Assembly (NCBI GenBank): GCA_028564925.1
Contig: CM053029.1
Span: 294,291,168-294,355,167, forward strand
Source of the DNA: Lithobates sylvaticus
Lineage: Eukaryota > Chordata > Amphibia > Anura > Ranidae
Reading direction: 5' to 3'
DNA length: 64,000 nt
A model generated the notes under the pieces. The model worked only from the letters and a program-made list of their open reading frames with translations. It was not told where the DNA came from and did no database searches. Of this stretch, positions 46,018 through 58,409 are shown one piece after another (positions within the stretch are counted from its first letter, which is position 1; each line of letters opens with the position of its first letter). The position numbers and the translations under genes are program-made.

Positions 46018-47176
46018 GGAATTGTCAAAGACTGTCTCCTATCATTTTTACCATTTTTGCCACTTTTTTGGTGAAATGGTACCCCTTACCATTTCACACA
46101 GGGGGGGGGCGGGATCTGGGGGTCCCCTTGTTAAAGGGGGCTTCCAGATTCCGATAAGCCCCCCCGCCCGCAGACCCCCACAACCAATGGCCAGGGTTGT
46201 GGGGAAGAGGCCCTTGTCCTCATCAACATGGGGACAAGGTGCTTTGGGGGTCTTAGACCCCCAAAGCATCCTCCCAATGTTGAGGGCATGTGGCCTGGTA
46301 CGGTTCAGGCCTCTTTTCCTGTGGCCTGCCAGGTTGCGTGCTCGGATAAGGGTCTGGTATGGATTTTGAGGGGGACCCCACGCCATTTTTTTTGGCTAGG
46401 GTTCCCCTTAAAATCCATACCAGACCTCAAGGGTCTGGTATGGATTTTGAGGGGGACCCTACGCCATTTTTTTTTTTTTTTTTTGGCTGGGGTTCCTCTT
46501 AATATCCATCCCAGACCTGAAGGGCCTGGTTATTGAATTTGGGGGACCCCTACGCTTTTTTTTTGTTTTTTATTAATGAATGACAGTTCTCTGTGTTACA
46601 GGAGCCATCAATTCATTAGCCGCGAGTGTTTTTAAATAGCTTTTTTCCTGCAAAAATTACACTTTTTTGCAGGGAAAGTTCTAAGCACAGGAAACCTGCC
46701 CCCCTTCACAGGCCACCTATAGACACCCCCCAGATGTGATACTTCAATGCTGATCTAACAGCATGCACACACATATCCCCAGAAATAGAGCACATATTGT
46801 CAGCAGCACACTGACACGCTGACACTGACTGAAACAGAATATGCGAGGCCGCCGGCGCGGCGGCCTCTTATACCGTGGGGCGTGTACTAAAGCCCCTGAG
46901 CTATAATTGGCTACAGGCATCCTGCCTGTAGCCAATTATGGCTCTCCTCGCTGCCGGCGCTGTGATTGGCCAAGCATGCGGGGTCACAGTGCATGCTTGG
47001 CCAATCATCAGCCAGCATTGCACTGCTCGGGCCGCAATGCATTGCGGGGCCGCTCGCATCACACGAATTTGATGCGAGCGGCCCCAATAGTTCTGGGCTC
47101 GCCGAGCGAGCGAACGCCCGGTGCTCGATTCGAACATGGGTTCGAATCGAACACCGGGCCCATCCTTACTCCTTAT

Positions 47177-47640
47177 CATGCTGCGCAGTGTTCTGTATAT
47201 GGGTGGTATAAGCCTGATTTTTGCTACTCCCTGCTCCTTCTACTACTACTGTTATTTTTACAGGCACAAATTCCCTGTAACTGACATTCACGGCCAGAAG
47301 GAAAAATTACAGATTTTTGAAAACTGTCTGTGAATTAATAGGACAGTTGGCAACCCTGCATAAGTGGGGAGTGTCAGAGGTGCCAGAACCAATGCCGGAG
47401 ATGTAAAAAAGATATGTTTAGGACTACTTTTTTGTGTATGTCACCAACAACTGTAGTTGCTGTTTAGATGCAGGACCTTGACCTTGCAATCTTTTTTTGT
47501 TGTTGTTGAGGGATATGGAAGGGTTTGGAGATGCGATGACAGACCTTCTGTGGGTGCCACAGATTGGGAAGAAGAAAAGTTCTGAGTGAAAAGCAGAACA
47601 GCAATATTGAGACTTTTCTGTCACTAGTTAAGGTGTGAGT
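47177..47640. other. No recognised feature
   Basis: Sequence between the hairpin element and a short minisatellite. Nothing is recognised. Confidence 0.4.
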
Positions 47641-47749
47641 AGGGTCTGAGAGGTGGCTGGTGTCCAGACAGGGACACCCTTATGAGAGTTTGGGCTTAGC
47701 AGTTGGTCACCCCCAGGTCACTCAACAGATACTTGCAGATGCAGACAAG

Positions 47750-47890
47750 GGTAGGTGCTTGTTAATGAAGAACTGGAGCCATGGAGGCTTGAAGCTGTAG
47801 TTGCAGAAGTGGAGTTGTGGAGGCTAAAGTCTGTGGGTGCAGAGGTGGTGCAGTAGAGGCTTAAGGCTGCAGGTGCAGAGACGGCACAGC
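47750..47890. repeat. ~41-bp degenerate minisatellite
   Basis: Three to four units containing GGAGGCTTGAAGCTGTAG or GAGGCTTAAGGCTGCAGGTG followed by a GCAGAGGTGG-type block. 47891-48235 is otherwise unrecognised. Confidence 0.55.
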
Positions 47891-48235
47891 AAAGTATAAT
47901 GGAGTCTGGATAAAAATGGCGCACAAGGTGGTGGATGTATGCACTGTGGCAAACAGTGGGCGTGACCAAAATGTGTTAATGATGAGAGCTGCTTAAGGGG
48001 TATGGTTACATAAAACCAAAGCATTCTTGTACCCATGAAATATGCTTAGATTGCTGTGCCACACAAATTAGGCAGATGTAGGACCCAGAGTACAATTCGC
48101 ATAATAGTTAGTTAATTTTATAGGCCCTGCAAAAGTTTCACAAAAGTTTTTTTAAATCATTGTTTTACACTAAAATCATTATAAGCACACATAAACACAA
48201 TAGAACTTACAAAATTCCTGCTAAATTCCTACTAA

Positions 48236-48533
48236 GGCCCAGTTCACATGGGGCTTACTAAAGTGTACACATGTGTAAGAGCCATGTTTACCCACCCAGG
48301 GATGCACAGGTGTTCACTGCACCCCTGTGCAGGCAGTCCTATTCATGTCAATTAGGATGCATCAGATGCACGGACCAAGTCTGATATCTGTGTGGGTTCA
48401 GGTGCACAGCCCTGAATGCAGACATGAGACATGCACCCTGATCGATGTCAAATCCAACCACAGTGGAATACCTGTGCATTCCTGTGGGCTGGCTTGCATA
48501 GGTGTAAGTTGTAGTATGCCCTATGTGAACAAG
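48236..48533. mobile_element. GTTCACA-end MITE-like repeat, ~298 bp
   Basis: Starts GGCCCAGTTCACATGGGGC and ends, reversed, CTTGTTCACATAGGGC. The interior matches the copy at about 43583-43924. No unambiguous target duplication. Confidence 0.5.
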
Positions 48534-48684
48534 TTTATAATATATATGTATATATATTTTTTTTCTTACTATTTTTTAAAAATATATTTTTTTTGGGGGG
48601 GGGGGGTGGATTAGTGAAACATCAGGGCTGCAAACATATCCTTAATGTCTCTTTGTTTATACAGAGAAAGGGATTGAAGACATA

Positions 48685-50305
<1,621 letters not shown>

Positions 50306-50307
50306 TA

Positions 50308-50796
50308 TAGCCCCATTCTCTTTCTCTGAAGGCTCAGCTGCACTGCATATGAATGAATAGAAGTCTCTTTACTGAGCAGCTCCCATTAACTTAGGCACAG
50401 TTACTATGCTTCAGTGATGAATGAACACAGGCACGATCAGTAATGACCGCTCACTGTATTCATTCAGGAAAGGAAGGGTCCTGTAAATATGACATATGAC
50501 TCTCCATTCTGAAACAGTCCCCCTGGCCCATTTATTCACTGTCCAGAGCAGCTGAGGCTACAGAGAAAGGTACTCCCTGTCTCAAATGGGGTATGTTTAG
50601 ACCCCTGAGAGTTCACCAAAATCTCCCCAACAGGGCAGTTAAAAAAAAAAAAAAATTCTCAAAAAAATATATAAATAAAATAATTAAAAAAAAAGCAGCC
50701 AGCACTTGGCTCGCCCTTTAGAGAACATTTGACAGGCAGTGAGGAGGCATATTTTTGTTTTTGACAAATGAGCATTCATTTACTGCATGTAAATGT
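50308..50796. other. No recognised feature
   Basis: Includes an A-run at about 50641-50700. No repeat or gene recognised. Confidence 0.4.
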
Positions 50797-50868
50797 CAAT
50801 ACGAGTACAAGTAGCGATACTTTTTTCAAGTACTCCCTGATACCGATTACCGATACTTTTTTTTAATG
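50797..50868. repeat. Fragment of the GAGTACCGATAC-type hAT-like family
   Basis: AATACGAGTACAAGTAGCGA followed by TACCGATTACCGATAC matches the left end of 11723-12232. Confidence 0.6.
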
Positions 50869-51911
50869 TCATGTGACAGTGGCACTAATATGCAGCACTG
50901 ATGACACGCGGACTGTGTCATTAGTTTTTTTTATTATTATTATTTTAAAAAAAGAATTCTATTTATTTTTTGTATTATATTTTACAATTTATATTTTTCT
51001 TGTTTTTTTTTTTTTTTACGATGCTTTCTTTTTATTTTATTTTGGGGGGGGGGGGGGGTGGATGGTGTCAGTGTTTTTTTTTTTATTTTTATTTTTTTTG
51101 CAAATAACTTTTAAATATTTATTACAATTTTTTTATTATTATTACTACCTTTTTTTTTTTAAATCAGCACTGACTTTGCATTGCAGAGCATGACAAGTGC
51201 CGCTCATAACTGAAGCCACACTAAGGAATTTGTCACTACCCCGCCCTCTCCTCTGCTGTCATTTGCGGTTTTGTGCCGCTGGGATCGTAATGCTATCACT
51301 CCTAAATACAGAAGGGTGGCTTCTCTGTTTATAAGTGACAGCAATGAGCAGCAGAGCAAGAGGTCAGCGCAGTAGGTGGCGGAACAGAATTCTGCCAAGT
51401 TTCGGCTGTAAAAAAAGCCCTGCTTTTAGCGCTGCAAGGCAAAATTAGGGGACAGAATATGCAAACACAAACCCGCTAATTTTAACAATGAATTTAGGTT
51501 TGGTGAAAATTCACACACTGCTGAACCCAGGTTAAAGCACATGGGCTAGGCACTACTCACTTGAAGATTTAATGTGTATTTTCATCTTGTATGATGACAT
51601 AATGTAATAGCCTATTTTGAATGTGCTCCTGTTTCCCAAGGTGTGTTTATGTTGGCATGTCGAGTAGTGACTTTAGCTTGCGGCACTATGATTATTAAGT
51701 AAGGCATGTCATGTGGGTACAACAGTGACACGTGAGTATATTTGCCAAAACAGGTAGATGTAGATATGGTTGAATGTTGCATGTAGATTTCATTTTTGTG
51801 GTTAGGCTCAGATTAAGATTAGAATTGTTTAGGTTGGTGTGAAGGGTAAGATCTAGGGAATATTCATTTCTGTAGAACTTTCTGTACAGTACAATTTTTT
51901 ATAGCTTCAAA
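50869..51911. other. T-rich tracts, then unrecognised sequence
   Basis: Long T and G homopolymer runs at 50920-51160 create a 106-codon Phe-rich frame that is an artefact. 51160-51911 has no recognised feature. Confidence 0.4.
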
Positions 51912-52035
51912 ATTCACCGCCATTATCAGTATAATCACTGCCATTATCAGTATAATCACCACCATTATCAGTATAATCACCGCCATTACCATTATAATCA
52001 CCGCCATTCCCAGTATAATCACCGCCATAACCAGT
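51912..52035. repeat. 21-bp array derived from the TTAA-F1 sequence
   Basis: Six units of ATCACCGCCATTATCAGTAT plus one base. A complete TTAA-F1 copy has ATCACCGCCATTACTTGTAA once at this position, so the array arose by amplifying the element's own sequence. Confidence 0.8.
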
Positions 52036-52292
52036 ATAGCATCATAGCTGCATAAATTCCATCATATATACCATTGTTTGTAGATGCTATGGTTTTCACA
52101 CAAACCAAATAATATACACTTATTGATTTTTTTTTTTTTTTTTTTTTACCAAAGACATGTAGCAGAATATAGTTAGCCTAAATTTTTGATGAAATTTTTT
52201 TTTTTTTTTTTTAATTTTCAGTCTTTTTTTATTTATGTAATAAAAAGTAAAAAACCCAGTGGTGATCAAATACCACCAAAAGAAAGCTCTAA

Positions 52293-52686
52293 TGCCACGT
52301 ACACATGATCGGAAATTCCACCAGCAAAAGTCCGGTCGAAAAATGCGACCAGGTGTATGCTCCTTTGGACTTTTGCTGGCGGAATTCCAGCCAGCAAAAC
52401 ATTGAGCAATTTTTCGGTCGAAAAAGTTTTGATCGGAAATTACATTCGTCTGCACCAATTCCGATGCGCAAAATTCCTACGCATGCTCAGAAACAATTCG
52501 ACGCATGCTCGGAAGCATTGAACTTAATTTTCTCTGCTCATCGTAGTTTTGTATGTCACCACGTTCTTGATGGTCAAAGGTGTGTTTTGTGTGACCGTGT
52601 GTATGCAAGCCAAGCTTAAGCGGAATTCCGTCAGAAAAAACATCTAAGATTTTTCCGAGGGAAAATCCGCTCATGTGTACGCAGCA
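52293..52686. mobile_element. PIF/Harbinger-like MITE, 394 bp, TAA duplication
   Basis: Ends TGCCACGTACACATGATCGG and, reversed, TGCTGCGTACACATGAGCGG, with TAA at 52290-52292 and 52687-52689. Inserted in the TTAA-F1 copy just after its AAGAAAGCTC motif. Related in style to 4585-5007 but with a different interior. Confidence 0.85.
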
Positions 52687-52756
52687 TAATGATGTGAAAA
52701 AAAATTATATACATTTTTTTTGCATATAGTGTTACACAAACGCGCAATTGCAAGTT

Positions 52757-53322
52757 AGGCTCGGTTTACACTGATGCAACATGAGACCCCAAGTTTGTTG
52801 GCATGTGAAATTCCAGCAGAAAGTGCATATCAGTATCCACTCTCAGCCATAAGTAAACGCTTTGGAACATTATTTATTCTACTGCTATCATCTTTTATAT
52901 GATCATCAGTGGCACCTCTTTTACTTCCCGTAATGGAAAGAAGTCAGTGCAAGCTGCTCTCTATGCAAGCTACCAGTCACTTTACCAGCCCTCTTGTTAT
53001 GATGCTAGCACTGGAAGCTCTGATCATTGCCTAGATGCTTTGTGGTGCTTCAGGAAATGTAGTGCAGCGCACAGTGTTCATATTACCAGAACTTGGGGAA
53101 TTCGCTGCTAAATGTCATATGACCCTAGTTTCAGGTATGAAATTGAGACTTTTAATTAAATATATTAAGACTAAAAATGAAAAACTTGCAGGAACAGGTG
53201 GACTGGAATGGGGAGTTTGTTTTCCACAAGCCCAGAGCTCAGTATTAATATAAACACATTCAAAATACAAGTAGCTTTACATCTAATAAAGGAATATAAT
53301 CATGTTTGTAAAATGTTCTTTA
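52757..53322. other. No recognised feature
   Basis: Open frames of 70-72 codons have no recognised domain. Confidence 0.4.
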
Positions 53323-53600
53323 GGCCCCATTCACACCTCAAAGCTACAAAACGCTGCAGGAGAAAAAAATCTATTATTCTCTATGGAGTAGGTTGACATC
53401 TCCACTCCACCAGTCTCCTGAAGCCAAACCCCTGAAGCTCAAAAAAGTTGTGGAGCTTTTTTCTAGCTTAAATCGGGCAGATTGATGCATTTTTGAAGTT
53501 TTTTGTTCCATAGAAATGCATGGAAATGCTTGATTCAAGCGTTTTTTGAGCGTTTTTTTGACGCTTGTTTTTTAGCAATTTTCTGCTCAAATGCAATAAT
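53323..53600. repeat. Fragment of a GGCCCCATTCACACC-type repeat
   Basis: Begins TAGGCCCCATTCACACCTCA and contains paired AAACGCT and AGCGTTTTTTG motifs, as in other short frog repeats. No clear right end. Confidence 0.4.
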
Positions 53601-53609
53601 TTTATGAAA

Positions 53610-53900
53610 ATATTATTATAATAATAATAATAATAAATAAACTACATAAATCAATAAATAAATGAATAATAAAATAAATTAAAAAATAAATAATACAAAT
53701 AAAAAACCCTAACCCCAACCCTTAACCCTAATATTAACCCCTAACCATAATATTAACCCCTAACCTTCTCCCGACACCTAACAAAATAAATAAATAAATA
53801 AATACATAAATAAATAAGAACAAATAAATAAATTAACCCCTAACCCTACCATTGAATCCCTAACCCTTAACCCCTTACAAAAAAAAAGTAAAAAAATAAT
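53610..53900. repeat. ATAA-rich tract with degenerate telomere-like CCCTAA repeats
   Basis: AAATAAATAAAT runs alternate with AACCCTAACCCCAACCCTTA (53704-53730), AACCCCTAACC blocks at 53745-53775 and again at 53836-53872. The unit is close to the vertebrate telomeric CCCTAA but irregular, so an interstitial remnant or convergent simple repeat are both possible. Confidence 0.7.
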
Positions 53901-54069
53901 AAATAAAAGTGGATGAAAACACTGAAAAACATAGCAACTATTGATGAAACAGGTGATATTTTTCTCTATTGGCGAATTTTAAAACGGTGTACACAAGTTC
54001 TCAAAAACACGCATACTCAAATAAAGGCCTAAAAAAAAAAAAACCACACTCATAAACGTGATGCTCAGG

Positions 54070-54744
54070 CAGAGGCGGATCCATAAGGGGGCAACCGGGG
54101 CAATTGACAAGTGACAATCCGCACCTTGTAGCAGGCAAGTGACAATCCAAAACTTGTGACAGGCTACATTGCAAGTGACAATCCGCAACATGTGGCAGGT
54201 GACGTGGCAAGTGACAATCCGCAACGTGTGGCAGGTGACGCGGCAAGTGACAATCCGCATTTGGTGGCAGGTGACGTGGCAAGGGACAATCCGCATCTTG
54301 TGGCAAGTGACAATCTGCATCTGGTGGCAGGAGACGTGGCAAGTGACAATCTGCATCTGGTGGCAGGAGACGTGGCAAGTGACAATCCGCATCTGGTGGC
54401 GGGCAAGTGACAATCCGCAACTTGTGGCAGGTGACGTGTCAAGTGACAATCCGCATCTGGTGGCAGGGGACATGGCAAGTGGCAATCCGCATCTGAAGAC
54501 AGCTGACATGGCAAGTGACACACTCGGGGCTCCCACTGATTCTGTATTATGGTAAGTTGAACAATTTCATTTTATTTACAACGTAATAAAATAAATAATG
54601 TGTTCAATCATCCTGACAACATATCAACCATGGTGCTGTGATGATTGAAGTGCCAACACCAGCCATTGCCCCGATAAATTGCCCACAAAAAAACATATTT
54701 TCTAGCAGTGCCCCTCCCAAGACTAGACTCTGGATCTGCCCCTG
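54070..54744. mobile_element. hAT-like element, 675 bp, with minisatellite
   Basis: Ends CAGAGGCGGATCCATAAGGG and, reversed, CAGGGGCAGATCCAGAGTC. The flanks TGCTCAGG (54062-54069) and TGATCAGG (54745-54752) are an 8-bp duplication with one mismatch. About two thirds is the tandem array. A reversed fragment of the family lies at 57325-57490. Confidence 0.75.
54108..54520. repeat. ~36-bp minisatellite inside the hAT-like element
   Basis: About eleven units of GTGACAATCCGCATCTGGTG plus GCAGGTGACGTGGCAA with variants of different length. Frames of up to 185 codons through it are repeat translations. Confidence 0.85.
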
Positions 54745-54752
54745 TGATCAGG

Positions 54753-57324
54753 TGTGAATACAGCCTCATGCTGTTATGACTATTAGTAGGATACGTAATA
54801 TACAGTATAGGGTGCATGCACACGCTTAATTAAGAACCATGTCCATGTGCACATGGGTTCCTTTGTGAACTTTGCTCACTGTCAGAAAGAAAGAGTTGAA
54901 ACCACTGAGTCAGATGGGAGCAGATGATGTAATAACAAAATCTATAAATATTTCAGCAACAAATCTGAAATGATGCACCTAAGGTAGCTACTTATTGTTG
55001 TCTTTTTTAACAAGCCGATCTCGCTAAGCTAAGTGGCAAGTCACAGTAATGCTCCCTCCTGCTCAGTCAACAAATAGGCACAAGTATTGGATTCACTTAG
55101 TATGAGTGTTTAGACATTTGAAAAATGTGAGACTAAAACAGAACTTCACCTAAAATGGGAAGTTCCACTTTTCCTGCTCCTCTTCCCCTCTTCCTCTACC
55201 ACTTTTGGATATTTTTTTTTTTCACCTACTTCTGACAGGTACTCCTGCTCCCACTTCCACTCTTCTTGCCTTCTTTGTTGAGTAGAGAACATTAACCAGT
55301 TTATCTCTCACTGTACACCACCCATGGACCAGGGCAACTTTTACAGTTATGTTATAGCCTTTTTTATTCAAAATAAGGTTTCTTATTGCTTAAAATACTT
55401 TATCTTTTTTTGTAGAACAAACAAGGATTTTTATTGGTAATATTGTCTTACAATTTAGTTTTTTTTTGCAATTTATAGGCAAAAACTGTAAAATAAAAAC
55501 AAAAAAAAAATAAAAAATTTCTGCTTTGATTAGTGTTAGGTTAAAAAATGTTGTTGTCATAGATAAGAAGTATATACTTTGTATTTTATTCTATAATGTG
55601 TTCTGCTTAAGATGACACTAAAACTATGATTTTGGTACAAAGTATTGCAAAGTTTTTTAAAAACTAGGCACTTATTTAATGCAACACTTAAAACTTAACA
55701 AAACATAAAATAACAAAAAAAAAATAAAAAATGATAATGGTTATAAAAAAAAAAAAAATAATAAACAAAAACAGAAAAATGATACTTAAGGAGAGAAGGG
55801 GAGAAGGAGTTTATTTGGACTGATTAAAAAAACTGAGGGTTAATGAGGGGTGAAGTTTTTTTTTTTTTTACTTGTCAGTTTGCTTTAACTTGATTTAATT
55901 TGACACCATCTGCAAGTCACAACTCATCCCTTTGATCTGCAGATTAATACAACAGAATAGATACAAAAGGTAACGATGCATAACTTTGTGTCTCTGTTCC
56001 ACATCTGGACAGTGTTTATAAACACTGTGTCAGACAGTCTGTTTTTTGACTGCACCAGCTTCTACAGTTGCTGTATCTACACAGAAACTCCCGCTATCAT
56101 TTTTTCAGCAAGTAAGAGAGGGTTTCAGCTGCATGACAGAAGGACAGGGCATACTAAACACGCCTTTGTGTACTTCAACAAAGTATTTTTGGGTGTTTGC
56201 GGCCTACCCTTTTACTTTCACTACTAAGCTATCTGCTTGAGAAACAGCTTCTAATTTAAATACAATAGAGAACAAAACAAAAATACACAACCATATTCAT
56301 CAGCGCTCCAGATTGGGGTGAAGTTGAGGATTTGAACGTGTATGCCCAAGGAGGTCCTGATAAAGGTGTCAATAGTTTTAAAGTCTTATGCAGGCATTTT
56401 GTAGGGAGTGCCTTTCTGGGATGCTATTAGCTAATTAAGTCATAGGATCTACTATACTTTGGAATAACCTAAATCTAATAGCTCCTACCTAGCTCTTCCA
56501 AGATTATATATATGTAGTCATTGAAGAGATCATTTGGCAACACAAGTCTGCGGTGGGCAGCCCTACTAGCATGGGGAACTCTCACAGCTCTACAAATACT
56601 CTATTCTCCTTAGGTCCTAATGCAAATTTTAGTATAGTCACTGGGACAGTACATTTCTTCACTGGTACAACAATACAACAATAAAAAAAAAAAAAAGTAA
56701 AAATTTGATTTTCTAACCCTTACCTACTCAACTCAATACTAAGAAAAAACTATTGGATGGAATTCTACATTAAAGAAGACAAACTTTGAATGTATATCCT
56801 TTTTAAGGACTCATATAAAGCTTTTTACAAAGTATCATCTATAAATAGCTTTGTGGTTAGCTTTGCAATTCTGTGTAGTGGTTCACCTGTGATTGACCAT
56901 CCAAAGCGTATTAAGCGTCTATACTTATCAAATACCAAGCTCACCAGCGCAAGCTGAAACCCGGATAAACTATTGTCTTACCATTCAATGAATACAGCAG
57001 CTGATGTTGTAAATGTTCCAAAATCAGCAATCAGAAAGTCAACTGACAGTACAAATACTTTTATAACATTAGAAATTTAAACGTGGCTAAAATACATTCT
57101 AGAAGAGTGTGAATTACCACACTTGCCACTATTTTTACATTAATATATAAAGTACACTATTCACTTGCAGTTTAATAAATAAATAAAGCTGAATTTGCAC
57201 TGTTGTGATTGACACTCTTCTAATACAGAAAAACCTGCCTAGAAAAGTGCACTATAATACAATAAATAAAATGAATGGCACTGCAAGCTGAATCTAGTAT
57301 AAAGGTATTCTACTGTAACTGTTT
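54753..57324. other. No gene or transposon recognised in 2.6 kb
   Basis: AT-rich, with A-runs near 55500, 55720 and 56680. The longest frame, 83 codons at 55976-56227, contains Cys and aromatic residues but no domain I know and no splice or start context. This is the longest stretch in the window without a recognised repeat. Confidence 0.45.
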
Positions 57325-57490
57325 CAATCACCCCGGTACCATGGTTGTTATGGTGTCAGGATGATTGAAGCGCATTATTTCTATTTCTATTATTACATTG
57401 TGATATAAAATGAAATAGTTCAACTCACCATAATGCAGAATCAGTGGGAGCCCTGAGTGTGTCACTTGCCACGTCGCCTGCCACCAGATG
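57325..57490. repeat. Reversed fragment of the 54070-54744 hAT-like family
   Basis: CATAATGCAGAATCAGTGGG, AGCCCTGAGTGTGTCACTTG and CAGGATGATTGAA are the reverse of GCTCCCACTGATTCTG and neighbouring sequence at 54520-54640. Confidence 0.7.
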
Positions 57491-57509
57491 CCATCAGGTG
57501 TCCCCAGCA

Positions 57510-57886
57510 GAGAGTTTGTAGATGCTTTAACTTTTGTGCAAATCAATTAATATACGCTTATTAGGATTTTTTTTACCAAAAATATGTAACAGAATACATA
57601 TTGGCCTAAATTGATGAGGAAATTTGATTTATTTAAAAAATTTTATTGGATATGTTTTATAGCAGAAAGTAAAAAATATTGTTTTCCTTTTAAAATTGTC
57701 TTTTTTTGTTGCAGAGGTGATCAGATACCACCAAAAGAAAGCTCTATTAGGTGGGGAAAAAAGAACATAAATTATATTTGGGCACATCGTCACACAACCA
57801 TGCAATTGTTAGTCAAAGTAACGCTGGAACGTAAAAAATAGCCTGGCCATGAAGGGGGGTAAATCTTCTGGAGGTCAAGTGGTTAA
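57510..57886. mobile_element. TTAA-F1 right-half fragment
   Basis: From GTAGATGCTTTAACTTTTG through AATATACGCTTATTAGGA and ATACCACCAAAAGAAAGCTC to the right end AAGTGGTTAA (57883-57886). The left half is missing. Confidence 0.7.
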
Positions 57887-58327
57887 AGTGTAACTCCCCT
57901 TTTGTGGGAAAAAAATAATAATATAGCGTATACAATTGGGACTCAAGTCATATTGTGATTGAATGTTATTTAAAATGATCTTTCCTTTTCAATCTCAGAG
58001 CTGTAATTTTCTGTAAAATGCAATGCAATATGGCTACCTTGAGTTTCTCTGTACACAGACAGCGTATTCCCAAATGAAAATCATGTATAAAGGGATGCAG
58101 ACCCTGCCAATTTCCTCATTAGAGCCCTGCAAGTGCAACAGCTGATTCATAATTATAAAACCACTCCCATACAGATTCACTTTGCACATGCACAGAAAAA
58201 CAAACATCTTTTCCTTCCGAATAACAAATGTAGGAATCTGCAATGTTTGTTTAAATCCCTGCAATGTACATAGATCACCCAGAGGGGAATGTTTTTTTTT
58301 CTCAAAAAAAGTGGAGTTTCTCTTTAA
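57883..58327. mobile_element. Short TTAA element, 445 bp
   Basis: Starts TTAAAGTGTAACTCCCCTTT and ends, reversed, TTAAAGAGAAACTCCACTTT, with TTAA at 57883-57886 and 58324-58327. The left TTAA is shared with the TTAA-F1 right end. Confidence 0.78.
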
Positions 58328-58409
58328 CACTGCAGAGAGAACTCCATAGTTAGAGGAGACATAACTGGACTCTTCTTCACTGTTTTCCCCTTTTTCATTT
58401 AAATATATA

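Larger units (their letters stand above)
44285..47168. mobile_element. hAT-like non-autonomous element forming a ~2.1-kb hairpin
   Basis: Ends TAAGGATGAGCCGAACAC and, reversed, TAAGGATGGGCCCGGTGTTC, with a perfect 8-bp duplication CTCCTTAT at 44277-44284 and 47169-47176. Nearly the whole interior is one inverted repeat: 44585-45685 pairs with 45690-46735 around a centre near 45688 (CCCCATGACGTC and its complement). Each arm holds a TATA-like box, a purine-rich tract, AATAAA and a 300-bp module shared with the TTA-flanked element 28355-29896. The hairpin would make cloning or assembly difficult. Confidence 0.88.
51912..52756. mobile_element. TTAA-F1 element interrupted by a TAA-flanked MITE
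   Basis: Core landmarks GTAGATGCTATGG, CAAACCAAATAATATACACT, AAGACATGTAGCAGAATA and ATACCACCAAAAGAAAGCTC lie before the insertion. CACAAACGCGCAATTGCAAG after it continues the family. Neither end is preserved. Confidence 0.65.

Noticed and set aside
44758-46536. Several 90-132 codon frames in the hairpin arms
   Set aside because: They mirror each other because the arms are complementary, and none has a recognisable domain. Only the 39-codon pair between TATA and AATAAA was kept, at low confidence.
50873-51193. 106-codon Phe/Tyr-rich frame resembling membrane segments
   Set aside because: It is translation of T homopolymer runs.
54108-54555. Possible repeat-spacer array or 185-codon gene
   Set aside because: Tandem units of variable length without unique spacers; the frames are read-through of the repeat.
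55976-56227. 83-codon frame with Cys and aromatic residues
   Set aside because: No homology that I recognise, no start context, and the length is expected by chance in this much sequence.
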